Shown here: positions 1 through 5,453 of the stretch, in pieces | How positions within the stretch are numbered: position 1 is the stretch's first letter | Layout: each line of letters opens with the position of its first letter | NCBI GenBank assembly: GCA_021772355.1 | Contig: JAJFMB010000150.1 | Location: 1 to 6,626, forward strand | DNA length: 6,626 bases | Source of the DNA: Chlamydiota bacterium | Lineage (GTDB): Bacteria > Chlamydiota > Chlamydiia > Chlamydiales > JAJFMB01 | Reading direction: 5' to 3' | Notes under the pieces: generated by a model | Databases searched by the model: none | Seen by the model: only the letters and a program-made list of their open reading frames with translations | Told to the model about the DNA's origin: nothing | Translations under genes and position numbers: made by a program

Positions 1-69
1 GGGGCTGCTGGCAATTTCAGAGCTTTGGGATAATTAGTTTACTATTTAGAATTATTATTTATTTTTTCT

Positions 70-222
70 CTAAGGCCGACATGGCACTGGCTTTGTTGAA
101 AAAGTAAAAAGAGGATCGTCCAAGTGCTCAGGAAAGTGAGAGTCTCCTTTTTTCACTTCAGTTAAGTGAACTTGTTTATCATTAAGGATTCTCTTCGCTC
201 TCCCGAGCTCTCGCGACGATTT
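70..222 (-). other. Possible frameshifted C-terminal tail of the 50-aa membrane protein
   Basis: If one base is skipped at the TTTAAA run around 224-219, the small membrane protein would continue in this frame for 50 more residues to a TAG at 72-70. The tail starts KSSRELGRAKRIL directly after the membrane helix, a basic juxtamembrane segment of the kind seen on the cytoplasmic side of membrane proteins, and continues charged and hydrophilic to the end. The same frame also has a TTG codon at 264-262, but that lies inside the membrane protein and has no ribosome binding site, so an independent gene is unlikely. This could be an inactivated gene, a sequencing error in a short homopolymer, or a chance open frame. 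I cannot choose between these without orthologues. Confidence 0.25.
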
Positions 223-373
223 AAATAATGGCTGCGATACGCAAAAGCAAGATGAATACACCAATCGTTGTTAGAGTAAGAAAAAAACTTAAGCTTAGTC
301 CAAACGGAGTGTCCCAGCTATACCATCTTCCTAGTCCCTTATAACAATTTTTGTGTGGATCTTGATGTTCCAT
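221..373 (-). CDS. Small single-pass membrane protein, 50 aa, unknown function
   Basis: I do not recognise a family. The reading frame runs from ATG at 373-371 to TAA at 223-221 and was read codon by codon. The first 23 residues are polar and aromatic (MEHQDPHKNC at the start, then a GRWYSWDTPFG stretch). Residues 24-50 are almost entirely hydrophobic with one Arg (R45), so a single C-terminal membrane helix is expected. The ribosome binding site is good: AAGGAAG at 385-379, five bases before the ATG, and no competing start fits it. The gene diverges from the ankyrin-tailed gene at 600. It is below common gene-calling length limits, so it is easily missed. Just after the stop, a frame shifted by one base stays open for 50 more hydrophilic codons, so it may be the front half of a longer, frameshifted gene. 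Confidence 0.6.
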   Translation of the reverse strand: MEHQDPHKNCYKGLGRWYSWDTPFGLSLSFFLTLTTIGVFILLLRIAAII

Positions 374-406
374 AATATCTTCCTTTATTAAAAATTATTC
401 AATATA

Positions 407-430
407 GGGTCTACGATGACGTAAGATCCC
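407..430. other. Nine-pair hairpin with two bulges (possible leader stem or terminator)
   Basis: GGGTCTACG at 407-415 pairs with CGT, AGA and CCC at 420-422, 424-426 and 428-430. The loop is ATGA (416-419), and there are two one-base bulges (A423, T427). Read on the minus strand it falls in the presumed leader of the small membrane gene. Read on the plus strand it is followed by TTTAGTTTC, a poor U-tract, so it could instead be a weak terminator for transcription coming from the left edge. Confidence 0.3.
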
Positions 431-540
431 TTTAGTTTCATTTAACTAATTATAAATATTAATATAAACAGTTTGATTCATTAAATTTTGTGAGGGTAGG
501 CTGATAATTTACATATGGCAATTATTTGAGTGCATTGATA

Positions 541-569
541 TTGTTATTAATACAAGAACATGTTATCAT
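541..569 (+). promoter_or_regulatory. Candidate sigma-70-type promoter for the ankyrin-tailed gene
   Basis: TTGTTA at 541-546 (4 of 6 to TTGACA) is followed after 17 bases by TATCAT at 564-569 (5 of 6 to TATAAT). A TG at 561-562 in the extended -10 position supports it. Transcription would start near 576, leaving a leader of about 24 bases that just contains the GGAGG ribosome binding site. The spacing is ideal, but the region is AT-rich and no experiment supports the call. Confidence 0.45.
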
Positions 570-599
570 CTGTCTTAAACCATTCATTCGGAGGATGAG

Positions 600-1862
600 A
601 TGAAAAGATGGGTTTGGATGACTATATTATGTCTTCACATGGGACTTGCCTGGTCAGGGGAAGAAGCGAGTTGGAAAAATAAAGAGACTGCTCCATTTAT
701 AGAGGAAATTGTAAAGGAAGGTGGTGAGAGCCTCATTATCTTAACCAATGGAGCAATTCTACGCTTACGACCTGTCATGTACTATGTTCAGGGCTTAAGC
801 GATTATATCGGAAAGGACACTAACTCCTATTTCCTTGCGCGTAGAAAATACGATAACGTTGATGAGATTAAGTCGAATTGGGATTTGCAATTAGATTTTG
901 TTGTTGGCCAGCCATGTCAAATCGTTCTTCCTCATGAAAAGTGGAATGACCGCTATAAAAGCATGTGGTTTGCTTGGGTTTGGGATCCTTTCTATAAAGA
1001 GACATATGAAAATATCCCCATAGACAAAACCTCCTGGCGCAAGGTCACGCACTATACATACTATTACGACACGATCCCTTTAAACTTCCACGACACATCT
1101 GTTAACGCCGCTCCTTTAAGAGCCACTCTCTATGAGCATCCGCATGAGAAGTATTTTTTTCAAAATTCTTTTCCTTCCTCCCCGCGGTCGTTCCATTACG
1201 ACAAGGGGCATATCGTGGAAGCTGAACTTTTACAGTTTGTCGATACGATAGAAAGCGTGGAAGAAAATCTCATCCAATTTGCTAATAGCAAGATTTTTGC
1301 AAATCTCAGAGAAGAGATGCGCTGGGATGTGGAAGATAGGGTTGAAGTGCACTATTTCAACGACGGAATTTATGAGCTTCGGAATCTTTCAAAAGAGGGC
1401 GAAGTTAAGCAGGCTGTTTTAAGTGATCCCGCCTTCACGGATTTGAGAGAAAGTGCAATATATAAAACACTTCAATTGGAGAGAAGCGAGGAGCAGCTGC
1501 AAAAAAATGAAATTGATGCACATGAACTCCTTTACAGTAGCATTGCAACAGATTATTTAGCTCAAGCCAAGCTATCGTTGCGCTTTATTGACAACATCAA
1601 CCAGAAAGGAAAAAGCTTTACTCCCTTTTCCTACAAGGGACAAACTGCTGCCTGCAGTGATTATAGGCCCCTCAATCACGCGATCACTAGGGAAAACCTC
1701 GAGATGGTCAATCTGCTGTTGCAGCATGACGCAAACGTGCGCGAGGGCGGTTCGGCTGGTTACACCAAGGAGATCCTGTGTATACTGAAAAAAGAGGGGG
1801 CAGCTAACGAGCGCATCAAGAACATGAAGAAAATTCTCAAGGCATTAAGGAAGAAAAAGTAG
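600..1862 (+). CDS. Exported hypothetical protein with C-terminal ankyrin-like repeat region
   Basis: The function is unknown. The start is well supported by GGAGG at 590-594, five bases before ATG. Residues 1-19 (MKRWVWMTILCLHMGLAWS) form a signal peptide with a basic start and hydrophobic core, and cleavage is probable near residue 19. Residues 30-270 are rich in aromatic and acidic residues and contain a short beta-rich stretch (SLIILTNGAILRL, about 44-56). I recognise no catalytic motif there. Residues 285-315 are charged and helix-prone. Residues 334-400 look like ankyrin repeats. The best unit is about 356-380, with RPLNHAI, then ENLEMVNLLLQHDANV, matching the TPLHxA...VVxLLLxxGAxV pattern. 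One or two repeats is few for a free-standing ankyrin fold, so they probably pack on the preceding helices. The tail is very basic (KKILKALRKKK). An exported ankyrin protein fits an intracellular bacterium acting in the periplasm or host, but this is inference. Confidence 0.85.
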   Translation: MKRWVWMTILCLHMGLAWSGEEASWKNKETAPFIEEIVKEGGESLIILTNGAILRLRPVMYYVQGLSDYIGKDTNSYFLARRKYDNVDEIKSNWDLQLDFVVGQPCQIVLPHEKWNDRYKSMWFAWVWDPFYKETYENIPIDKTSWRKVTHYTYYYDTIPLNFHDTSVNAAPLRATLYEHPHEKYFFQNSFPSSPRSFHYDKGHIVEAELLQFVDTIESVEENLIQFANSKIFANLREEMRWDVEDRVEVHYFNDGIYELRNLSKEGEVKQAVLSDPAFTDLRESAIYKTLQLERSEEQLQKNEIDAHELLYSSIATDYLAQAKLSLRFIDNINQKGKSFTPFSYKGQTAACSDYRPLNHAITRENLEMVNLLLQHDANVREGGSAGYTKEILCILKKEGAANERIKNMKKILKALRKKK

Positions 1863-2018
1863 GTTTATTCATGCTGTCTTGCAGCCATTGCATGATCATA
1901 AACACCTTTAGCGCACTAATAGTAGGGAATCAGGTGTTATTCAAAAATTAATACGCTCTTAATCTGAAATTTACAATGCAGCTTTAACATTTAGGGTTTG
2001 ATTAGAAAAGTTGTCGTA

Positions 2019-2513
2019 ATGCGTTGTAAAATAATAAATTTATACAGAAATTCTGATGGTTTAAAGGGAGAGGCTTATCTGCGCCCTTTGAAAGCTTATC
2101 AAGGGTTTTTTACTAAAAATAAGTTTGTATATTTTGTGACCGCTCCATTTTGTTATCCCGTTGTGGGATTAGTTGCTGCTTTTGGACTTGTTTTGAGTTG
2201 GGCAGATCTTGTCTGCAAGAACCAAGAGGTAATGCGTTTGTTGGATCAAATTGTCTTGGGAGTTCTAGAGGCTCGTGTGGTTCAGCATCGTCACTTTGAG
2301 TTTACGTGTGATCAAGAGTATTGTTGGAACGAAAAAAGACATCGTCATGGAAGTGGTGAGAAGTTTGTTCTGGAGAAAGAAAATGTGCAACAGATACACC
2401 GCGTTATAGAGAAGAAGATCGACGAGCTTACCAAGAGCGCAGAGTTGTGCTGCTTTCGATGCGTGGGAACGACCGAAAGCAATGGTAAGCTCATCTATAC
2501 GTTATTTAGCTGA
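2019..2513 (+). CDS. Membrane-anchored Cys/His-rich hypothetical protein, about 164 aa
   Basis: I do not recognise a family. The frame is open from a TTG at 1998 (171 aa), but that codon has AGGG only one base away, too close to work. The ATG at 2019 (164 aa) is the more natural start although its own ribosome binding site is weak. A polar stretch of about 35 residues is followed by one long hydrophobic segment (about residues 36-60 from the ATG, core VVGLVAAFGLVLSW), either a single helix or a tight hairpin. The C-terminal 95 residues are soluble-looking, with HRH, C-x3-C, HRH and CCxxC clusters that could bind metal or form disulfides. The last part is helix-prone (about 120-145). The lone hydrophobic segment is shorter than the bilobed domain of chlamydial Inc proteins, so I do not call it one. 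Its 3' end overlaps the cyclophilin gene on the other strand by 8 bp. Confidence 0.65.
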   Translation: MRCKIINLYRNSDGLKGEAYLRPLKAYQGFFTKNKFVYFVTAPFCYPVVGLVAAFGLVLSWADLVCKNQEVMRLLDQIVLGVLEARVVQHRHFEFTCDQEYCWNEKRHRHGSGEKFVLEKENVQQIHRVIEKKIDELTKSAELCCFRCVGTTESNGKLIYTLFS

Positions 2514-3087
2514 TCTTTTTGATGCTAGTGATCTCGATGGTTTCGACAGGGACATCGCCATGCATGCCGCGATTTCCAGTCTTTGCTTGTTCGATTTTAT
2601 CAATGACATCCATACCAGTAGTTACTTCCCCAAAGACACAATAGCCGTATTCTTGGGGATTTTTACCGCGGAAATCTAAAAAGGAGTTATCGACTGTGTT
2701 GATGAAGAATTGGCTTGTTGCGCTATCAACATCAGATGTTCTTGCCATCGCAACCGTTCCCCTTTTATTTTTAAGGCCATTTTCTGCTTCGTTTTTAATA
2801 GCTTTGCGCGTTTCTTTTTGGTTAAAGTCGGAAGTAAATCCTCCACCTTGAACCATAAAACCGTCTATTACACGGTGGAAAATGGTGTTATCATAGTGTC
2901 CATCTTTGGTGTATTGCAAAAAGTTTTTCACGGTTAGAGGGGCTTTATCAGCATTCAATTTGATTTGGAATTTACCCAAATTAGTCGTGACTTCGACAGT
3001 GGTGTTGTTTGTGTTTTCTTCCATGGCATTTGCTCCTTCAGTTAAAATTAAAAATATAGCCAATAGGCTAAAGATTGTTTTTTTCAT
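2506..3087 (-). CDS. Exported cyclophilin-type peptidyl-prolyl cis-trans isomerase
   Basis: It catalyses cis-trans isomerisation of Xaa-Pro bonds and probably assists folding of exported proteins in the periplasm, like E. coli PpiA. Starting at the second of two adjacent ATGs (193 aa), the first 21 residues (KKTIFSLLAIFLIL core, ending ANA) are a textbook signal peptide. The cyclophilin fold fills the rest: FHRVIDGFMVQGGG at about 70-83 supplies the catalytic Arg (R72) and the F77/Q80 pocket. DSATSQFFINT at about 121-131 and YGYCVFGEVTTGMDV at about 148-161 follow. Phe136 and Tyr149 occupy the positions of Trp121 and His126 of human CypA, as in E. coli cyclophilins, predicting weak cyclosporin binding. 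GGAG at 3098-3095 lies 7 bases from this ATG but only 4 from the ATG at 3090, which is why I chose 3087. The start overlaps the stop of the upstream propeller gene (TGATG), indicating translational coupling. Confidence 0.95.
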   Translation of the reverse strand: MKKTIFSLLAIFLILTEGANAMEENTNNTTVEVTTNLGKFQIKLNADKAPLTVKNFLQYTKDGHYDNTIFHRVIDGFMVQGGGFTSDFNQKETRKAIKNEAENGLKNKRGTVAMARTSDVDSATSQFFINTVDNSFLDFRGKNPQEYGYCVFGEVTTGMDVIDKIEQAKTGNRGMHGDVPVETIEITSIKKIS

Positions 3088-4052
3088 CATGTTACTCCAA
3101 TTTTTGCAAAGTAGATTGCAGTGTTTTGTTCATGCGAAGAGTAGTAGGTGATCCAAAGATGTTGATCGTATTCGACCATTCCAGGATAAGAGCTATCTCC
3201 GCCACTTGGTAAAACCAGTTTAGGTGTTAAATCATCTAAGGTCATATCTGCGACGACCACTTGTTCCATTATGTCATAAGGGGTTGGCCATATGATACGT
3301 CCTGATGCCCACATTTTGTTCTCGTTATTAATAATAAAGTTTGGACCCCCTAAATGTCGGGAGGCTTCATTCCAAGTCCAGTGCATATAAGGTGGCTTAC
3401 TGTGACCTATAAGGTTGTAGGCTAACCACTCATTTTGTTCCTTTTCACGCCGTCGCAGAAGGGCTACCATGGTGCCATCCGGCATAAAGCGCAACGTCGC
3501 TTCGCTAGGAAAATAGGAAAGTTTGAAATGACAAATTTCGCGATACTCTAAGGCATCAACGGTTTCGTAAAGACCGATTTCCCATGGCTTTTTTTTGTTT
3601 AAGGGATCTGATGGTCGGTAGGAGATCGTGTAGCCTTTCTCCCCAAACCAGGTGAGGCGCCAGGGCCATTCATGTTCACCAAAGCATGTTTTAGGGGGGA
3701 GCCAGGTCACGCCGTCTGATGAAAAGGTGACGCGAGGCGAACGGGTGACGTATTTTTCTTCATTATCGCAGATGACGCCTTCCATCAGTAACAAGAGTTT
3801 TTCGTCAGGAGTTATGGAAAACTTGGGGTCACGTAGGTCTACGCCTTCTTCCGCAAAAAGCGCAACAGATGTCCAGTTTAAAGTGTCATCGCTGGAAATA
3901 ATGCGAATTTTTCCTAGATCTTTGTGGACGTGTTGGGCTCCTTCTCGAAAGCAGCAGTACCACCGATTACCGTAGCGGATGAGATCTGTCATCGCGTTGT
4001 GCGGGGCGCTATCCCATATTTTCTGTAGCGAAAGAAGTTTTAAATTTGTCAT
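3087..4052 (-). CDS. Sialidase-like (BNR/Asp-box) beta-propeller protein
   Basis: Residue numbers are from ATG 4052 (321 aa). The protein has the layout of sialidase-superfamily propellers: an early FREG motif with Arg36, a degenerate Asp box SSDDTLNW (53-60), LRDPK with Arg74, a second Asp-box-like SSDGVTW (111-117), PSEATLRF with Glu184 and Arg188, GGPNF (about 235), SGGDSSYPG with Tyr289, and YYSSHE (303-308). The Arg, Glu and Tyr residues could be the substrate-binding and nucleophile set of glycosidases, but this assignment is inference. From memory, very similar motifs occur in Planctomycetes proteins annotated as exo-alpha-sialidase. There is no signal peptide, so action in the cytoplasm is expected unless it is exported another way. 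The frame extends to 4169, but those 39 residues are low-complexity polar and overlap the divergent acetyltransferase, so I reject them. The stop overlaps the cyclophilin start, indicating one operon. Confidence 0.8.
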   Translation of the reverse strand: MTNLKLLSLQKIWDSAPHNAMTDLIRYGNRWYCCFREGAQHVHKDLGKIRIISSDDTLNWTSVALFAEEGVDLRDPKFSITPDEKLLLLMEGVICDNEEKYVTRSPRVTFSSDGVTWLPPKTCFGEHEWPWRLTWFGEKGYTISYRPSDPLNKKKPWEIGLYETVDALEYREICHFKLSYFPSEATLRFMPDGTMVALLRRREKEQNEWLAYNLIGHSKPPYMHWTWNEASRHLGGPNFIINNENKMWASGRIIWPTPYDIMEQVVVADMTLDDLTPKLVLPSGGDSSYPGMVEYDQHLWITYYSSHEQNTAIYFAKIGVT

Positions 4053-4065
4053 GCTAGAGTAGCAT
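4051..4065. promoter_or_regulatory. Short perfect palindrome in the divergent 40-bp gap (possible operator)
   Basis: ATGCTA-GAG-TAGCAT is a perfect 6-bp inverted repeat with a 3-base spacer. It sits between the divergent starts of the propeller gene (4052) and the acetyltransferase (4093), and its left edge overlaps the propeller start codon. A TTGTCA (5 of 6 to the -35 consensus, plus strand) at 4046-4051 abuts it, but the -10 at the right spacing is poor. On the minus strand TATGCT (4065-4060) could be a -10 giving an almost leaderless message. An operator or an RNA hairpin are both possible. Confidence 0.25.
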
Positions 4066-4092
4066 AACGAAATTTTCTCTAGTGAGCAAGTG

Positions 4093-4530
4093 ATGAAATA
4101 CTCTCTGCATTTTGTAGATTCTGAATGTTCCGATTGGGATCTCTTTGTTGATTGGTCTGTTGAGTACATTGAGGAAAATTGGGAAAGGGTTGATCGAACT
4201 GACTATGACCAAGAGTTGCGAAGAAGATTTGAAGAAGGGAATCGCTTTTGCATACTACTAAAGTATCAAAATAAGTTTATTGGGCTTGCTAATTTGTATG
4301 CGGAAGAACAGGTATTGCATATCGCAGAGTTCACGATCAGACCTGAATATAGAGGACAAGGGCATGGCTGTAGTTTTGCAGAGTTAGTCACAGATTGGGC
4401 AAAAAAGAATTCTTACATTCAAGTCTCGGCTGAGGTGGATCGCGACCAAAATCTTAGTAATTTATTTTGGCAGAAGTTGCAGTGGCAGTGTGATCGATCA
4501 GGACAGCGGAATCGCTACTATAGTGGTTAA
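4093..4530 (+). CDS. GNAT-family N-acetyltransferase
   Basis: It is predicted to transfer an acetyl (or acyl) group from coenzyme A to an amine; the substrate is unknown. The single GNAT domain covers most of the 145 residues. A polar helical N-terminus (10-50) is followed by strands FCILLKYQNKFIGLANLY (about 52-69), then the core strand LHIAEFTIRPEYR and the acetyl-CoA pyrophosphate loop R87-G-Q-G-H-G92, an exact RxxGxG motif, then the helix SFAELVTDWAKK. The strand YIQVSAEVDRDQN and the helix LSNLFWQKLQWQ (about 121-132) end the fold with the usual late Asn/Phe features. There is no signal peptide, so it acts in the cytoplasm. A GTG at 4090 directly precedes the ATG; the ATG is preferred and the ribosome binding site is weak for either. 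It diverges from the propeller gene across 40 bp and its stop overlaps, on the opposite strand, the stop of the kinase-like gene within TTAA. Confidence 0.85.
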   Translation: MKYSLHFVDSECSDWDLFVDWSVEYIEENWERVDRTDYDQELRRRFEEGNRFCILLKYQNKFIGLANLYAEEQVLHIAEFTIRPEYRGQGHGCSFAELVTDWAKKNSYIQVSAEVDRDQNLSNLFWQKLQWQCDRSGQRNRYYSG

Positions 4531-5453
4531 TCAACTATATTCTTCCAATGAAATTTGTTGTGCCGGCAAAGTTCATCCCAATAAGCTCGCATTTCAGCGG
4601 ATAGGGAGTAACCCGGATGTGGCCAAACTTGAAATCCGCCATCTCCCCAAAAGCAACATTCTCCATCAATAAATGCCCACTTTCCTGTTCTTGTGAATTG
4701 AAGGTTTTCATGAGAAACATCACCTAATCCTAGGCTAACCATAGTATAAAGTTCTTCAAGCATATTTTTCAGGATGCGATTTTTCCATAAATATTTGTTC
4801 TTTTCGTACTCGAAGAGATTAAGCTTTTCAACCACCAAAATATAATTTTTCCGCTTATATCCCTCTTTAGCTTCATACGGTCTTCGAGGCAGGGGGTATA
4901 ACCATTTTTTTGGAGCAATAAAGCGTGGGAGTTTTAGTATGTGGGTTGCAGCGTCGATTTTTCGTGCTGCCATCGCACGATTTAGCAGTTGTTTCCATGA
5001 TGGGCAGGCGCGGCATACGTGTTCATAAACAGGTTTTTTTTGCACACAATGAGGAGGGGATTTAAGCAGGTCATTGTCATAGTGGAATTTAATAAGATAG
5101 TGCTGCCCGTAGCGATCCACAAGTTTGGGGTGTGAGGCGATTCTTGTTCCGCTTCCACTTACGAAAACAGTAAAACCTGCTTTTTTTGCAGCTTCTTCGT
5201 CAGAAGTGGCCCTTTCATTCTTGAAAATTTGATCGAGCTTACGCTTGATGGGATGGTCCGAAGGAATCAAATAGGGGGTAATCCAACGGCGCTCCTCTGA
5301 AGAGATATAGGGATTGTATTTCCAATTGTTGCAATTATCTGATGAGACAACTTGCTTTCGTGGATACAAGATCTCCTCAACCTGTTCGTACGAGGCTGCT
5401 GTGCAATATTGATTCAAAAAAAAGATTAAAAAAAGAAGGGGGCGGATGTTCAT
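4527..5453 (-). CDS. Exported protein with divergent kinase-fold signatures
   Basis: No named family is certain. Residues 1-20 (MNIRPLLFLIFFLNQYCTAA) are a signal peptide. The body carries, in the right order, motifs of protein-kinase/aminoglycoside-phosphotransferase folds: a glycine-rich turn SGSGTR (99-104), a strand with Lys in YLIKF (K122, candidate ATP lysine), a hinge-like ILVVEKLNLFEY (205-216), a catalytic-loop-like GDVSHEN (D245 to N250, with the Asp+5 Asn spacing of HGDxxxxN), and FIDGE (D263) in place of DFG. The spacings K122-D245 and D245-D263 are plausible for a small kinase domain. Export is unusual, because ATP is scarce outside the cytoplasm, so the protein may act in a host cell or be a pseudokinase. 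It also has eight Cys, including Y-x-x-x-C-R-A-C near 143-150. The start codon is coupled to the upstream deacetylase stop (TAATG). From memory, related exported families with an FIDxE ending occur in amoeba-associated chlamydiae. Confidence 0.8.
   Translation of the reverse strand: MNIRPLLFLIFFLNQYCTAASYEQVEEILYPRKQVVSSDNCNNWKYNPYISSEERRWITPYLIPSDHPIKRKLDQIFKNERATSDEEAAKKAGFTVFVSGSGTRIASHPKLVDRYGQHYLIKFHYDNDLLKSPPHCVQKKPVYEHVCRACPSWKQLLNRAMAARKIDAATHILKLPRFIAPKKWLYPLPRRPYEAKEGYKRKNYILVVEKLNLFEYEKNKYLWKNRILKNMLEELYTMVSLGLGDVSHENLQFTRTGKWAFIDGECCFWGDGGFQVWPHPGYSLSAEMRAYWDELCRHNKFHWKNIVD

Larger units (their letters stand above)
374..599. promoter_or_regulatory. AT-rich divergent intergenic region with promoters for both flanking genes
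   Basis: This 226-bp spacer separates two divergent genes and holds no convincing reading frame. For the minus-strand small membrane gene there is a perfect TATAAT at 454-449 (minus strand), without a recognisable -35 box. It would give a leader of about 70 bases. A bulged hairpin at 407-430 would then lie near the 5' end of that leader. For the plus-strand gene see the promoter at 541-569. A 10-bp AT-only palindrome, ATATTAATAT at 456-465, also lies here, but in such AT-rich DNA it is not significant. Confidence 0.45.

Noticed and set aside
1..107. Possible 3' end of a plus-strand gene entering from the left edge
   Set aside because: All three plus frames are open from the edge for 10 to 34 codons (stops at 31-33, 35-37 and 105-107). 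None shows a recognisable protein ending, so no call can be supported.
197..216. Tandem 10-bp repeat GCTCTCCCGA / GCTCTCGCGA
   Set aside because: There are only two copies with one mismatch, and no further unit nearby. It is likely chance.
1863..1910. Minus-strand 20-codon ATG frame after the ankyrin-tailed gene
   Set aside because: It is very short, runs back into the 3' end of the plus-strand gene, and has only a weak ribosome binding site. No protein feature supports it.
1901..1938. Inverted repeat AACACCT / AGGTGTT after the ankyrin-tailed gene
   Set aside because: The stem is only 7 bp with a 24-base loop and no T-tract follows, so it is a poor terminator.
1998..2018. TTG start giving seven extra residues on the Cys/His-rich membrane protein
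   Set aside because: The only AGGG is one base from the TTG, too close to serve as a ribosome binding site; the ATG at 2019 is in frame.
2482..3151. Plus-strand open frames antisense to the cyclophilin gene
   Set aside because: They lie opposite a clearly conserved cyclophilin, lack ribosome binding sites and show no recognisable domains, so they are shadows.
4053..4169. N-terminal extension of the propeller protein by 39 residues from the upstream ATG
   Set aside because: The extension is polar low-complexity sequence, overlaps the start of the divergent acetyltransferase by about 77 bp, and the conserved fold begins after the ATG at 4052.
4519..4539. Inverted repeat TATAGT / ACTATA around the overlapping stop codons
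   Set aside because: It is a six-pair AT-rich stem with a 9-base loop and no T-tract; it would be too weak for termination in either direction.
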